Below, in pieces: positions 8,275 through 17,775 of a stretch of 64,000 nucleotides of DNA. The stretch is from Ectopseudomonas chengduensis (GTDB taxonomy: Bacteria; Pseudomonadota; Gammaproteobacteria; Pseudomonadales; Pseudomonadaceae): NCBI RefSeq assembly GCF_900102635.1, contig NZ_FMZQ01000004.1, positions 62,001 through 126,000 of the forward strand, given 5' to 3'. A program made the translations under genes and the position numbers. Within the stretch, counting starts at the first letter, position 1. The number at the start of each line of letters is the position of its first letter. The notes beneath the pieces are model-generated. The model had not been told where the DNA came from. It did no database searches and worked only from the letters and a program-made list of their open reading frames with translations.

Positions 8275-10677
8275 TCAACGCAGACAGCGAGGGTCCCCCC
8301 TGCCTGCCAGAGCCGCGCGTTCCTCAGCGCTCAACCAGCCATCGGGCGATACGCCCAGCACTTCGGCCACGCTTTGCAGCACATGCGCCCAACTGCAGCC
8401 ATTGGCGAACAGCATGCCGGCCTCGTCGAAGGTGCCGCCGCGGTTGCGGTAGCCCAACGCCCGACAACTGGCGGCGTCGCCAAGCAGCGGCCAAAGATGG
8501 CCCGCGGCTACCTCCGGGCGCATGTGCGTCAGCAGCACGCGACGGCGGCACGCCGCCGGAAACAGCGCTTCACGCTGCTCGGCGCTGGCTACGCTGGCGG
8601 CCTCCCAGGCATCGCGCGGTGCCCGAAAACGCCCCGGTTCCTGCAAGTAAATCAGACGCCAGGCCACACCCTTCACGCTCAGACGAACGGCGGCGCGGCG
8701 CATCTCGCTCAACTGATAGCTGCCACTGGCGATCAGCAGCACAGGCTCGCCGTCGCCACCTTCATCGACCTGCAGGGCACCGTCGCGCGCCAGCTGCTGT
8801 GCCTGTTCGACCGTGAAGAAACAGGGTCGTTCACGCTTGGCCGCCACCAGGCAGGCCAGTTGGCCACGCGCTTGGTAGATCTCCGGCAGCAGGGCCAGCA
8901 GCGAGTTGTGATCGGCCGGCAACAGCACGCGCATGACATCGTGCATTTCGCCCAGCAGTGCCTCGCAGAAGGTGGTGTCCTGGTGCGATTGCTGGTTCTT
9001 GCCGTTCTCCCAGGTGTGCGAAGTGGCCACCAGCGGCCAGCCCAGCCAGCCGGCTGGACGTCCCGCCTCCTTCTGCTGACGTGCGAAGATCAGACTCTGG
9101 CGCACGGCGCCGAGCATCTTCACGCAAAACGCCTCGTAGCTGGCTACCAGATTCAGGCCGCCCTGATTGGCCAGACAGGCAGACACCACGGCCTCCTCGT
9201 TGAGTGCGGTGATCACCGCGCCGTGCAGCGACTCCAGCTCGCTCTCGGGTTGGCTGACGCGATGCCTGAGCGCTGCCAGTACCCCACCCAGGCGGTTGCT
9301 GGCCAGTTCGTCCGGGTTGCCGACACGCGGCCGCAGTTGCGGGTTGGCGCGCACCAGATCGACGAAATAACGATCCAGCGCACTCATGGGCGAACAGGGC
9401 CGATCATGAAAATGCAGCACCGGCTGTACCGGCTGAGGCGGCTGACGCAAGGCCAGCGGGTTGTCCCGCTCCAGCGCGTGCCCCTTGCGACTGGCGAACA
9501 GATTGCAGGCGTCGGACAATGTCTGCGGCTCTACCCACAAGGCAGCCGCATGCTGGTTGAACAGCTCGCGCGCCTGCGCGTCGAGAGCCGGGCTGGCCGG
9601 TAGCGGCAGGTTATGAGCGGCGTTGCTGCCAGCGCCGAAGAAACCATAGCCCTTGGTGGTTTCGGCAATGCCGTAGGGCATCGGCAAGGGATAACCGATC
9701 AGCTCGCGATTGAGTTCATCCACTCGATGCGCCAGGCGCTGCTCCATCTCCCACAACGCACAGACGAAGGCTGCCGGATCACGCCCATCGAAACTCAGGG
9801 GATCGAAGCCGCAACCGCGCAGGTGCCGACGAAACCCTTCCAGGCCCTCCAACGTGCCCAACTCGGTACGCTGCTCGATACGCCGGCCATTGGCTATCAT
9901 CACCGGCAGCGCCACGCCACAATCCTCGGCGCGCCACCAGCGCGGCATCCAGTCACTGCCGCGCTGCTCCTCGGCGGCGCCGTCGGAGAGAAAGGCCACC
10001 AGCTTCTCCCCCGGCAATGGCAGATGCGCGTACTGCAGCTCGGCAAAGCCCAGGTAGCCGCCCTCGGCGATACCGCCGGCGGTGTGCGGGTTGACGTGAC
10101 TGCCCAGCGGCACGCCTGGGCTGCCGTCAACGGACTGGACGTAGCTGTAGAAATCCGCCGCCAGGCGACTCATGCCCGCCTCGTCGCGAGCGTAACGGGC
10201 GGCCTGCTCGGGGTGCTGATTGCCGGTCAGCAGGTTCAGCGCCTCGATTGCTGCCACGCAATGACCCTGCCCCATCAGCCAGCCACGCGTCTCGGCGGTC
10301 AGGGCATTGAGTGCCAGGTAACCGGCGTAGGCCGGCACCATGTTCAGCGCGCCACCAGTATGACCTTCCGGCACCGGCTTAAAGTCCTCGGCCTGCAGCG
10401 GCTGGCCATCTAGCCTCACGCGCTGCGCGTAGGTCATGTGCACCACCAGCCAGAGGCCGGCTGCGGTCAGCGAATCCAGGGCGCGAAACAGGCGGTAGAC
10501 GCTCGGCAAGTCGGGCTGCAGGCCGCTCTGCACCAGCTGATGGGCCAGACGAAACACGGCGGCGCTGGTCTGCGGGCTATGCTGGATAGGTCCGTGACCG
10601 GCTTGCCAGCGGGCAAAGTCGGGGTATTGCTGAGCGTGCTGAGCCAAGGCGACAGCGTCGGGCAATAGCTGGGTCAT
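8275..10677 (-). CDS. Phosphoketolase-like thiamine-diphosphate enzyme
   Basis: An 800-residue protein with the length and overall pattern of phosphoketolases, which split xylulose 5-phosphate or fructose 6-phosphate to acetyl phosphate. Key motifs are divergent: the thiamine-diphosphate signature reads SDGAAEEQRGSDW (S231-D232-G233) rather than the usual GDGEAETGP, and the glycine/histidine segment is LMGQGHCVAA (H139). A separate subfamily, perhaps with another reaction, is possible. The start at MTQLLPDAV has AGGAGAG upstream. It is divergent from the beta-CASP nuclease gene. Confidence 0.75.
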   Translation of the reverse strand: MTQLLPDAVALAQHAQQYPDFARWQAGHGPIQHSPQTSAAVFRLAHQLVQSGLQPDLPSVYRLFRALDSLTAAGLWLVVHMTYAQRVRLDGQPLQAEDFKPVPEGHTGGALNMVPAYAGYLALNALTAETRGWLMGQGHCVAAIEALNLLTGNQHPEQAARYARDEAGMSRLAADFYSYVQSVDGSPGVPLGSHVNPHTAGGIAEGGYLGFAELQYAHLPLPGEKLVAFLSDGAAEEQRGSDWMPRWWRAEDCGVALPVMIANGRRIEQRTELGTLEGLEGFRRHLRGCGFDPLSFDGRDPAAFVCALWEMEQRLAHRVDELNRELIGYPLPMPYGIAETTKGYGFFGAGSNAAHNLPLPASPALDAQARELFNQHAAALWVEPQTLSDACNLFASRKGHALERDNPLALRQPPQPVQPVLHFHDRPCSPMSALDRYFVDLVRANPQLRPRVGNPDELASNRLGGVLAALRHRVSQPESELESLHGAVITALNEEAVVSACLANQGGLNLVASYEAFCVKMLGAVRQSLIFARQQKEAGRPAGWLGWPLVATSHTWENGKNQQSHQDTTFCEALLGEMHDVMRVLLPADHNSLLALLPEIYQARGQLACLVAAKRERPCFFTVEQAQQLARDGALQVDEGGDGEPVLLIASGSYQLSEMRRAAVRLSVKGVAWRLIYLQEPGRFRAPRDAWEAASVASAEQREALFPAACRRRVLLTHMRPEVAAGHLWPLLGDAASCRALGYRNRGGTFDEAGMLFANGCSWAHVLQSVAEVLGVSPDGWLSAEERAALAGRGDPRCLR

Positions 10678-10800
10678 GAGTGCTCTCCTGAATGTTTCCT
10701 GCAGTTTAGGTATCGCTACGCGGCACCCGCTGACCTGCATCAAGACTCGCTCCGGTTCGAAGCGGCAGACTCGTCTCAAGATCACGACAAGGAAAAAACC

Positions 10801-12204
10801 ATGGCCCTGCTCACTTTTCTCGGTGCGATTCAACAGGTCACCGGCTCCTGCTACCTGGTGGAAAGCCGCGATGGCGCCAAGGTGCTGCTCGAATGCGGCA
10901 TGCATCAGGGACGCCGCCAGGAAGAGGACCTGAACCGCAGTGCGTTTCCTTTCGACCCGAGCAGCCTGGATGCGGTGGTGATCTCCCACGCCCACCTCGA
11001 TCACAGCGGGCTGCTGCCGCGCCTGGTCGCCGAAGGCTATCGCGGCCCGATCCACGCCACCGAGGCCAGCTGCGAACTGCTCGAGCTGATGCTGCTGGAT
11101 TCGGCCTTCCTGCAGGAGAAGGACGCCGAATGGGAAAACCGCTGGCGCGCACGCCAGGGCAAGCCGGCGGTTAAACCGCTATACACCATCGCCAATGCCG
11201 AGCAGGCGCTCAGCCAGCGCCGCGCGCATGCCTACGGCGTAGCGGTCGAGGTGGCCAAGGGCGTGCAGGTCACCTTCCACAATGCAGGCCATATCCTCGG
11301 CTCGGCGATCATCGAAATGCAGGTAGAGGATCACCACCTGCACCGTCATCTGGTGTTCTCCGGCGACCTGGGCAATACCTGCTCGCCACTGATGCAGGCG
11401 CCGACCCAACTGAATCAGGCAGACGTGTTGCTGATGGAGTCGACCTACGGCGACCGTGACCATCGCCCCAGCGATGAAACCCTGGAAGAGCTGGCCGACA
11501 TCCTGCAGCAGGCTCACAAGGAAGGCGGCAACGTGCTGATCCCGTCGTTCGCCGTCGGCCGCACCCAGGACCTGATCTATTACCTTGGCCGCTTCTATCA
11601 GGAAGGCCGCCTGCCACAACAGGCGGTGTTCCTCGACAGTCCCATGGCAATCCGCGCCAACGCCATCTACAGCCGCTTTCATGACCAGTTCGCGGCTACC
11701 GATCGCGCGGCGCTGGCAGCCAAGGGTATCAAGCGAGTCGAGGACTGGCTGCCAGTGTTGCGCTGCACGCCAACAGCCGAAGAATCGATGGCCATCAACC
11801 GGATCAAGAGCGGCGCGATCATCATCGCAGGTGCCGGCATGTGCAATGGCGGGCGTATTGTTCATCACTTCAAGCACAACCTCTGGCGCGAGAACTGCCA
11901 TCTGGTGTTCCCCGGCTTCCAGGCCAAGGGCACGCTGGGGCGTTTGATCGTCGACGGCGCCGAGACGGTCAAGGTGCTGCACCAGCGCATCGCGGTGAAG
12001 GCCAAGGTGCATACCCTGGGCGGTTTCTCCGCGCACGCCGGGCAAACGCAATTGCTCGACTGGGCCAGCCGGTTCGAGCATCACCCCGAGCTGTACCTGG
12101 TGCACGGCGAGCTGGAGAAGATGCAGGCCCTGCAAGCCACCCTGCGCGAACGCCTGAACTGGATCGCCAACATTCCCGAACCCGGTGAACAGATCGCCCT
12201 GTAA
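10801..12204 (+). CDS. MBL-fold beta-CASP RNA-processing nuclease
   Basis: A 467-residue metallo-beta-lactamase-fold protein with a beta-CASP insertion, the architecture of CPSF/RNase J-like RNA nucleases. The zinc signature HAHLDHSG is near residue 64, with further metal ligands in HNAGHILGS and FSGDLG. The beta-CASP part carries MESTYGDRDH and IPSFAVGRTQDL, and near the end HTLGGFSAHAGQ supplies the last histidines. AAGGA precedes the start. Cellular RNA targets are unknown. Confidence 0.9.
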   Translation: MALLTFLGAIQQVTGSCYLVESRDGAKVLLECGMHQGRRQEEDLNRSAFPFDPSSLDAVVISHAHLDHSGLLPRLVAEGYRGPIHATEASCELLELMLLDSAFLQEKDAEWENRWRARQGKPAVKPLYTIANAEQALSQRRAHAYGVAVEVAKGVQVTFHNAGHILGSAIIEMQVEDHHLHRHLVFSGDLGNTCSPLMQAPTQLNQADVLLMESTYGDRDHRPSDETLEELADILQQAHKEGGNVLIPSFAVGRTQDLIYYLGRFYQEGRLPQQAVFLDSPMAIRANAIYSRFHDQFAATDRAALAAKGIKRVEDWLPVLRCTPTAEESMAINRIKSGAIIIAGAGMCNGGRIVHHFKHNLWRENCHLVFPGFQAKGTLGRLIVDGAETVKVLHQRIAVKAKVHTLGGFSAHAGQTQLLDWASRFEHHPELYLVHGELEKMQALQATLRERLNWIANIPEPGEQIAL

Positions 12205-12335
12205 CCGGCGCTTACGAAAAGATGGCAACGAAACGGCAGACTGCCTGTGGCAAGCTGCTCAACACTCCATAATCAAGGAACCGGCCACCGCGAGAGGCTA
12301 CTCGCCTCTCACAGGCCAAGAAGAGGAGAGTTTCC

Positions 12336-13409
12336 ATGCCCTTTGAAGCGGACGACTATCTGTCGCGCCACGTGCAAACCAGCGAGGTCGACCTGAGCAG
12401 CAAGGTGGAGGAGCTGGTCGCTCTGGCAACCCCGAGCAACAGCCCCAACCTGGCGTTGTACCGCGAAATGCTCACCACGGTGATCCATATGGCCCAGGCG
12501 GATCGTAACCGCTGGGACGCCAAGATCATGATGCAGACCCTGCGTGAGATGGAGCATGCCTTCGGCGTACTGGAACAACTGAAACGGCGGCGCAAGGTCA
12601 CGGTGTTCGGTTCGGCACGAACGCCACCCGATCATCCCCTGTACAGGCAGGCTCGCGAGCTCGGCGCATTACTGGCACACCGCGATCTGATGGTGGTCAC
12701 GGGTGCCGGTGGCGGCATCATGGCGGCAGCCCATGAAGGCGCCGGTGCGGAAAGCAGCCTGGGCTTCAATATCACCCTGCCCTTCGAGCAAACCGCCAAC
12801 GCGACCATGCGCGGCAGCCATCACCTGCTGTCGTTCCACTTCTTCTTTCTACGCAAGCTGTTCTTCGTCAAGGAGGCCGACGGCCTGGTGCTGTGCCCCG
12901 GCGGTTTCGGCACCCTCGACGAAGCGCTGGAAGTGCTGACCCTGATCCAGACCGGCAAGAGCCCACTGGTGCCCGTGGTACTGCTCGACCAACCGGGCGG
13001 TAGCTACTGGGAAGATGCATTGGGCTTCATCCGTCGTCAGCTTGGCGATAACGGCTATATCCTGCCTACCGATCTCAATCTGATGCACCTGGTCTATAGC
13101 GCCGAAGAGGCGGTGGATGAGATCGCCCGCTTCTACCGCAACTTCCACTCCAGCCGCTGGCTCAAGGATCGCTTCGTGATTCGCCTCAATCATCCGCTCA
13201 ACGAGGCGGCTCTGGCCAAGCTGGACAGCGACTTCGCCAGCCTGTGCAAGGAAGGTGGCTTTACCCAGCAACCCTACTGCGAGCAGGAGCGCGACGAACC
13301 GGAACTGTGCCACTTGACCCGTCTGGCCTTCGCCTTCAACGGTCGCGACTATGGCCGCCTGCGCGCGCTGCTCAATGTGGTCAACGAACCGGAGAATTGG
13401 GCAACCTGA
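12336..13409 (+). CDS. LOG-family protein
   Basis: A 357-residue protein with a Rossmann-like LOG domain in the middle: VTVFGSARTPPDH near residue 89, VVTGAGGGIM, and the family signature PGGFGTLDE. LOG proteins cleave nucleoside 5'-monophosphates to base and ribose phosphate, and some act on cytokinin precursors. The long N-terminal helical region (residues 1-85) and the extra C-terminus mark the longer bacterial subgroup, whose substrate is uncertain. AGAGGAGAG lies just before the ATG. A REP-like repeat and terminator follow. Confidence 0.85.
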   Translation: MPFEADDYLSRHVQTSEVDLSSKVEELVALATPSNSPNLALYREMLTTVIHMAQADRNRWDAKIMMQTLREMEHAFGVLEQLKRRRKVTVFGSARTPPDHPLYRQARELGALLAHRDLMVVTGAGGGIMAAAHEGAGAESSLGFNITLPFEQTANATMRGSHHLLSFHFFFLRKLFFVKEADGLVLCPGGFGTLDEALEVLTLIQTGKSPLVPVVLLDQPGGSYWEDALGFIRRQLGDNGYILPTDLNLMHLVYSAEEAVDEIARFYRNFHSSRWLKDRFVIRLNHPLNEAALAKLDSDFASLCKEGGFTQQPYCEQERDEPELCHLTRLAFAFNGRDYGRLRALLNVVNEPENWAT

Positions 13410-13423
13410 GCTGATCAGTTGCC

Positions 13424-13485
13424 GTAGCCCGGATGCAATCCGGGGATATTGGCCTCTCACCATTCCCGGATTGCATCCGGGCTAC
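13424..13485. repeat. REP-like palindromic element
   Basis: Arms GTAGCCCGGATGCAATCC and GGATTGCATCCGGGCTAC, the same family as 473-532. It lies immediately 3' of the LOG gene. Confidence 0.8.
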
Positions 13486-13492
13486 GTAAAGC

Positions 13493-13524
13493 AAGAAGCC
13501 CAGCATTGGCTGGGCTTCTTTTTA
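13493..13524. terminator. Bidirectional terminator, LOG gene / nadA
   Basis: AAGAAGCCCAGC pairs with GCTGGGCTTCTT around a 4-base loop, followed by a T tract on the plus strand. It lies between the convergent LOG gene and nadA. Confidence 0.75.
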
Positions 13525-13535
13525 CTGCATGCCTA

Positions 13536-14594
13536 TCAGGCGTTACCGGCGACCTTCATCCGCGCCGCCTGGGTGAAATCGAGCATGCGCTTGAGCGGCT
13601 TGATCGCTTTGGGAATCAGCGCCGGGTCGACATGAATCTCGCCGGAGCCCTGACGCAAGCCGGTCAGCACGCGCTCCAGGGTGTTCATCGCCATCCACGG
13701 GCAGTGCGCGCAGCTGCGGCATGCCGCGCCGTTGCCGGCTGTGGGCGCCTCGATGAAGGTCTTGTCCGGGCACAGCTGCTGCATCTTGTAGAAGATGCCG
13801 CGGTCGGTGGCGACGATGAAGGTGGAATTCGGCAGGGTCTGCGCCGCCTTGATCAGCTGGCTGGTGGAGCCCACGGCGTCAGCCAGCTCGACCACGTTCT
13901 GCGGCGATTCCGGGTGCACCAGAATGGCAGCGTCTGGGTAAAGCGCCTTCATGTCCAGCAGCTGCTTGGACTTGAACTCCTCGTGCACGATGCAGGCGCC
14001 GTCCCACAGCAGCATGTCGGCGCCGGTCTCGCGCTGGATGTAGTTGCCCAGATGCTTGTCCGGCGCCCAGATGATGGTCTCGCCGTTGTCCATCAGGCTC
14101 TCGACGATCTCCAGCGCGCAGCTGGAGGTCACCACCCAGTCGGCACGCGCCTTCACCGCCGCCGAGGTGTTGGCATACACCACCACGGTGCGCTCGAGGT
14201 GCTGATCGCAAAAGGCCGAGAACTCATCCACCGGGCAGCCCAGATCCAGCGAACAGGTCGCCTCCAGCGTCGGCATCAGCACGCGCTTTTCCGGATTGAG
14301 GATCTTCGCCGTCTCGCCCATGAACTTGACCCCGGCCACCACCACGGTCTGCGCCGGGTGTTGATTGCCGAAGCGGGCCATTTCCAGGGAGTCGGAAACG
14401 CAACCGCCGGTTTCCTCGGCCAGCGCCTGGATCACCGGATCGCAGTAGTAGTGCGCCACCAGCACCGCGTTCTGCTTCTTCAGCTCAGCGGCGATTTCGC
14501 GGCGATAGAAGGCCTCCTCCTCGGCGGTCAGCGGCTTGGGCTGCTTGGCATCGAGGTGGGCTTGAACCAGAAGGCGTTCGGAAATCTGCGTCAT
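13536..14594 (-). CDS. nadA: Quinolinate synthase A
   Basis: A 352-residue [4Fe-4S] enzyme condensing iminoaspartate with dihydroxyacetone phosphate to quinolinate, in de novo NAD synthesis. Cluster cysteines appear in [17 protein letters not shown] and CRSCAHCPW. The start at MTQISERLL gives the usual length; the 21 upstream in-frame residues do not resemble the family. A tRNA-Lys gene lies upstream on the same strand, separated by a terminator. Confidence 0.97.
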   Translation of the reverse strand: MTQISERLLVQAHLDAKQPKPLTAEEEAFYRREIAAELKKQNAVLVAHYYCDPVIQALAEETGGCVSDSLEMARFGNQHPAQTVVVAGVKFMGETAKILNPEKRVLMPTLEATCSLDLGCPVDEFSAFCDQHLERTVVVYANTSAAVKARADWVVTSSCALEIVESLMDNGETIIWAPDKHLGNYIQRETGADMLLWDGACIVHEEFKSKQLLDMKALYPDAAILVHPESPQNVVELADAVGSTSQLIKAAQTLPNSTFIVATDRGIFYKMQQLCPDKTFIEAPTAGNGAACRSCAHCPWMAMNTLERVLTGLRQGSGEIHVDPALIPKAIKPLKRMLDFTQAARMKVAGNA

Positions 14595-14696
14595 ATCATC
14601 GAACCTGCGGCGCTCTTGAGCGAGCTGCGAGTATACCCTCTGGCTGCCCATCGCCACAGGCAGGGCAGCATCGGGCCAGAGGGCTTTTCCGAGAGC

Positions 14697-14726
14697 AAAA
14701 AAAAGCCAGTCTCACGACTGGCTTTT
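14697..14726 (-). terminator. Terminator of the tRNA-Lys gene
   Basis: AAAAGCCAGTC pairs with GACTGGCTTTT; read on the minus strand the hairpin ends in a run of eight T. It separates the tRNA from nadA. Confidence 0.85.
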
Positions 14727-14732
14727 GCGATC

Positions 14733-14808
14733 TGGTGGGTCGTGTAGGATTCGAACCTACGACCAATTGGTTAAAAGCCAACTGCTCTACCAACTGAGCT
14801 AACGACCC
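14733..14808 (-). tRNA. tRNA-Lys (anticodon UUU)
   Basis: A 76-nt cloverleaf: seven-bp acceptor stem GGGTCGT/ACGACCC, D-arm TAGCTCAGTTGGTAGAGC, anticodon loop CTTTTAA (UUU), T-arm with GTTCGAATC, discriminator A and an encoded CCA. Confidence 0.97.
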
Positions 14809-14820
14809 AACGCGAGGCGC

Positions 14821-14848
14821 ATGATACTGATTTAATTCAGGAAATCAA
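14821..14848 (-). promoter_or_regulatory. Sigma-70 promoter of tRNA-Lys
   Basis: On the minus strand TTGATT (-35) and TATCAT (-10) are spaced 16 bp, and the -10 ends 12 bp before the mature tRNA. The region is AT-rich relative to its surroundings. Confidence 0.6.
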
Positions 14849-14866
14849 CACTTCGCGAAAACTTTT

Positions 14867-15541
14867 TCAGCAGTAGCGCGTCGCATCAGGCACACCGGCA
14901 GCGGCGAAACCGGCTGCACGCAGGCGGCAGCTGTCGCACTTGCCACAGGCGCGGCCGTCATCATCGGCCTGGTAGCAGGAGACAGTGAGTGCGTAATCCA
15001 CGCCCAGGCGCATACCGGCCTGGATGATCTCGCCCTTGCTCATCTGCTGTAGCGGTGCGCGGATAACAAAGCCCTGCCCCTCCACACCCGCCTTGGTCGC
15101 CAGGTTAGCCATACGCTCGAAGGCGGCGACGAACTCGGGACGGCAATCCGGGTAGCCCGAGTAATCCACCGCGTTGACGCCAATGAAGATATCGCGCGCC
15201 CCCAGCACCTCGGCCCAGCCCAAGGCCAGCGCCAGAAACACCGTGTTGCGTGCTGGCACGTAGGTGGCGGGAATACCTTCAGTGGGCGATTCGGGCACGG
15301 CGATGCTGCTGTCGGTCAACGCCGAACCGCCGATGCCGTTGAGGTTCAGGCCAATCACCTTGTGCTCGACCACGCCCAGTTGCCGGGCGACGCGCTCGGC
15401 CGCCTGCAGCTCGGCGCGATGGCGCTGGCCATAATCGAAACTCATGCTGTAGCAGGCGTAGCCCTCTGCCTTGGCCATGGCCACCACAGTGGCCGAGTCC
15501 AGGCCGCCGGAAAGGAGGATGACCGCTTTATTGTCGTTCAT
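14867..15541 (-). CDS. queC: 7-cyano-7-deazaguanine synthase
   Basis: A 224-residue enzyme making preQ0 from 7-carboxy-7-deazaguanine with ammonia and ATP, in queuosine biosynthesis. The PP-loop ATP motif [10 protein letters not shown] is at residues 9-18, and the C-terminal zinc site appears as [17 protein letters not shown]. The gene starts 2 bp after the queE stop, so the two are co-transcribed and act in consecutive steps. Confidence 0.97.
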   Translation of the reverse strand: MNDNKAVILLSGGLDSATVVAMAKAEGYACYSMSFDYGQRHRAELQAAERVARQLGVVEHKVIGLNLNGIGGSALTDSSIAVPESPTEGIPATYVPARNTVFLALALGWAEVLGARDIFIGVNAVDYSGYPDCRPEFVAAFERMANLATKAGVEGQGFVIRAPLQQMSKGEIIQAGMRLGVDYALTVSCYQADDDGRACGKCDSCRLRAAGFAAAGVPDATRYC

Positions 15542-15543
15542 GT

Positions 15544-16191
15544 TCAGTGTCCCGGCTCGTCGTTCCAGAGAATCTTGTGCAACTGCAATTGCAGACGTAC
15601 GGGCAGGTTGTCGGCCACGATCCAGTCGGCCAGGGCACGTGCATCGACCTGTTTGTGACTGGGCGAGAACAGCACTTCGCCGGCTCGAGCAGCCAGGTCA
15701 TATTCGATCAATTTGGATACTGCCCAGTCGTAGTCTTCACGCGAGCAGATGACGAACTTGACCTGATCGTTGCGTGTCAGCCACTGGACGTTCTCGTAGC
15801 GATTGCGCTGCACTTCGGCAGATCCAGGCGTCTTCAGATCGAGCACCTTGCTGACCCGTGCATCAACCGCTGAGACGTCGAGCGCACCACTGGTTTCCAG
15901 CGACACCTCGTAACCGGCATCGCACAGACGCGCAAGCAGAGGGATGCAGTTGGGTTGAGCCAGCGGCTCGCCGCCGGTGACGCAGACGTAGCGCGGCCGA
16001 TAGGCGGCCACCTGGTCGAGGATACTGTCCAGCGTGACGATCTCGCCGCCACTGAAGGCATAGGCGGTGTCACAGTACTGACAGCGCAGGGGGCAGCCGG
16101 TAAGGCGCACAAATATCGTCGGCAAGCCGGCGGTACGCGTCTCCCCCTGCAACGAGTAGAAAATCTCGGTGATACGCAGAGTTTCTTGCAT
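15544..16191 (-). CDS. queE: 7-carboxy-7-deazaguanine synthase (radical SAM)
   Basis: A 215-residue radical-SAM enzyme converting carboxytetrahydropterin to 7-carboxy-7-deazaguanine. The cluster motif is [10 protein letters not shown], with FYSLQGE near the N-terminus and VTGGEPLAQ in the SAM region. The start at [11 protein letters not shown] is used; the 29 in-frame residues upstream lack homology. It precedes queC with a 2-bp gap. Confidence 0.96.
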   Translation of the reverse strand: MQETLRITEIFYSLQGETRTAGLPTIFVRLTGCPLRCQYCDTAYAFSGGEIVTLDSILDQVAAYRPRYVCVTGGEPLAQPNCIPLLARLCDAGYEVSLETSGALDVSAVDARVSKVLDLKTPGSAEVQRNRYENVQWLTRNDQVKFVICSREDYDWAVSKLIEYDLAARAGEVLFSPSHKQVDARALADWIVADNLPVRLQLQLHKILWNDEPGH

Positions 16192-16365
16192 GGTAGCCAC
16201 GAGCGTGATGACGAAACAGGCCATCCGCTTCCGTTGCGTGAAAAGACAGGAACGCCGGCAGTGGCCGACATTCGACAAGGCATGGCGACAAGGACATCAG
16301 CCGAGCTGAAACCCCGCCTCGCATGCGAGCGCTCATTCTAATGGATCACGCGAGGCCAGATAAGA

Positions 16366-16390
16366 AAAACCCGCGACGAGCGCGGGTTTT
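16366..16390 (-). terminator. Terminator of the tol-pal-cpoB operon
   Basis: AAAACCCGCG pairs with CGCGGGTTTT, with a T tract on the minus strand, just past the cpoB stop. Confidence 0.8.
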
Positions 16391-16404
16391 CGTCAATTGC
16401 TGGC

Positions 16405-17217
16405 TTACAGCCGCTGCAGATCGCGCTGGGCCAGTTGGGCGGCCGAGCTACCCGGGTACTGCGCGATGACTTGCTGAAGGATGCCACGGGCCTTGTCGTT
16501 GTGACCCAGGCGACGTTCGACATCGGCCAGCTTGAACAGCGAATCCGGCACCTTGGGGTGACTCGGGTAGGCCTGGCTGACCTTGGCAAAGGCTTGACCG
16601 GCTGCTTGCAGATCACCCTTGGCCAGATTCACTTCGCCCAGCCAATACTGCGCGTTACCCGCGTACTGGCTGTTGGGATAACGATTGAGAAAGGCGCTGA
16701 ACGCCTGCGACGCCTTGTCGAAGTCCTTGGCCTTGATCAGGTCGAAGGCAGCGTCGTAATAGAGTTTTTCCTTGGCCGGATCACCCGGCTCGGCGCTGGC
16801 CTGCTGCTGTGCGGCAGGTGGCGTCGGGGTGCCATTGGCGTTTACCGCGCCATCGGCTGAATTCTGTGCGGGAGCTCCACCGGCAGCGGCGCCAGAGGAA
16901 ATGCGTTGGTCCAGATCCTGGTAACGCTCCAGGCCTTCCTGCTTGAGGCGCTGGATTTCATTCTGCTGCTCTTCGACCATGCCCCGCAGTTGCGCAATTT
17001 CCTGCTGCATCTGCTCGAGCTGATTGAACAGCATACCCTGCGCAGAAGCGGGTGCTTGCGCACCCGCTCCGGCGTAGGTGCCGGCCGTACCATAACCCGC
17101 CGGTGGATAGCTGCTGCCCTGTTGCATGGAGCTGCTTTCCAGTACGGGAACCTCCGCCATCGCCGCAAGCGGCAAGGCGAGTGCCAGAAGGGTCAGGATA
17201 CGGCGGCAATCTCGCAT
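16405..17217 (-). CDS. cpoB: Cell division coordinator CpoB (YbgF)
   Basis: A 270-residue periplasmic protein that links outer-membrane constriction by Tol-Pal with peptidoglycan synthesis. A signal peptide covers residues 1-21 (ending AMA). A coiled-coil trimerisation stretch follows (LFNQLEQMQQEIAQLRG onward, about residues 65-105), then a low-complexity Pro/Ala linker, then TPR repeats from about residue 150, with the family pattern YYDAAFDLIKAKDFDKA. Last gene of the tolQRAB-pal cluster, 6 bp after pal. Confidence 0.95.
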   Translation of the reverse strand: MRDCRRILTLLALALPLAAMAEVPVLESSSMQQGSSYPPAGYGTAGTYAGAGAQAPASAQGMLFNQLEQMQQEIAQLRGMVEEQQNEIQRLKQEGLERYQDLDQRISSGAAAGGAPAQNSADGAVNANGTPTPPAAQQQASAEPGDPAKEKLYYDAAFDLIKAKDFDKASQAFSAFLNRYPNSQYAGNAQYWLGEVNLAKGDLQAAGQAFAKVSQAYPSHPKVPDSLFKLADVERRLGHNDKARGILQQVIAQYPGSSAAQLAQRDLQRL

Positions 17218-17223
17218 GGCAGC

Positions 17224-17721
17224 TTACTTACGCAGCTCTACGCGACGGTTCTGAGCCCAGGACTGCTCGTCGTTGCCAGTGGCAACCGGACGCTCTTCGC
17301 CGTAGGAAACCAGTTCCAGCTGAGCCGGGGAGACGCCCTGCAGAACCAGGTAGCGTTGAACGGCCTTGGCACGACGCTCGCCCAGAGCCATGTTGTACTC
17401 ACGGGTACCGCGCTCGTCAGCGTGGCCTTCCAGAACGACGCGAGCGCCGTTGCCTTTCAGGTCCTTGGCGTGTACGTCAAGAGCGCGCATGGCTTCGGCC
17501 TTCAGGTCGGAGCTGTCGTACTCGAAGTAGAAGGTGGTGATAGCGCGCAGAGCAGCTTCTTCGCTCAGGCTGCCATCAACAGCGCCAGTGTTGGCACCGT
17601 AGCCAGCGTTCGGGTCAACTGCGCCTTCACCAGCAGCGTCGCCGCCTTTGGAGGAGCAACCTACAGCAACGGCGAGAGCCAGGGACAGTGCAGCGAACTT
17701 ACCGAATTTCAGCATTTCCAT
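17224..17721 (-). CDS. pal: Peptidoglycan-associated lipoprotein (OprL)
   Basis: A 165-residue outer-membrane lipoprotein that binds peptidoglycan and TolB/TolA, keeping the outer membrane tethered during division. The lipobox is AVGCSS, with the lipidated Cys near residue 22. An OmpA-like domain follows, with [12 protein letters not shown] and [12 protein letters not shown] holding the peptidoglycan-binding residues. Two tandem ATGs are possible; the second has better spacing from AGGAG and begins MEMLKFG as in P. aeruginosa. Confidence 0.97.
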   Translation of the reverse strand: MEMLKFGKFAALSLALAVAVGCSSKGGDAAGEGAVDPNAGYGANTGAVDGSLSEEAALRAITTFYFEYDSSDLKAEAMRALDVHAKDLKGNGARVVLEGHADERGTREYNMALGERRAKAVQRYLVLQGVSPAQLELVSYGEERPVATGNDEQSWAQNRRVELRK

Positions 17722-17775
17722 CATGTAACTCCTAATGAACCCCAGTTGTGTTAAGCAAAAAGGTGTAGCACCGCA

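Noticed and set aside
13449..14747. A 432-codon plus-strand open frame, His- and Gln-rich
   Set aside because: Antisense to nadA and the region beyond; composition is that of a shadow frame.
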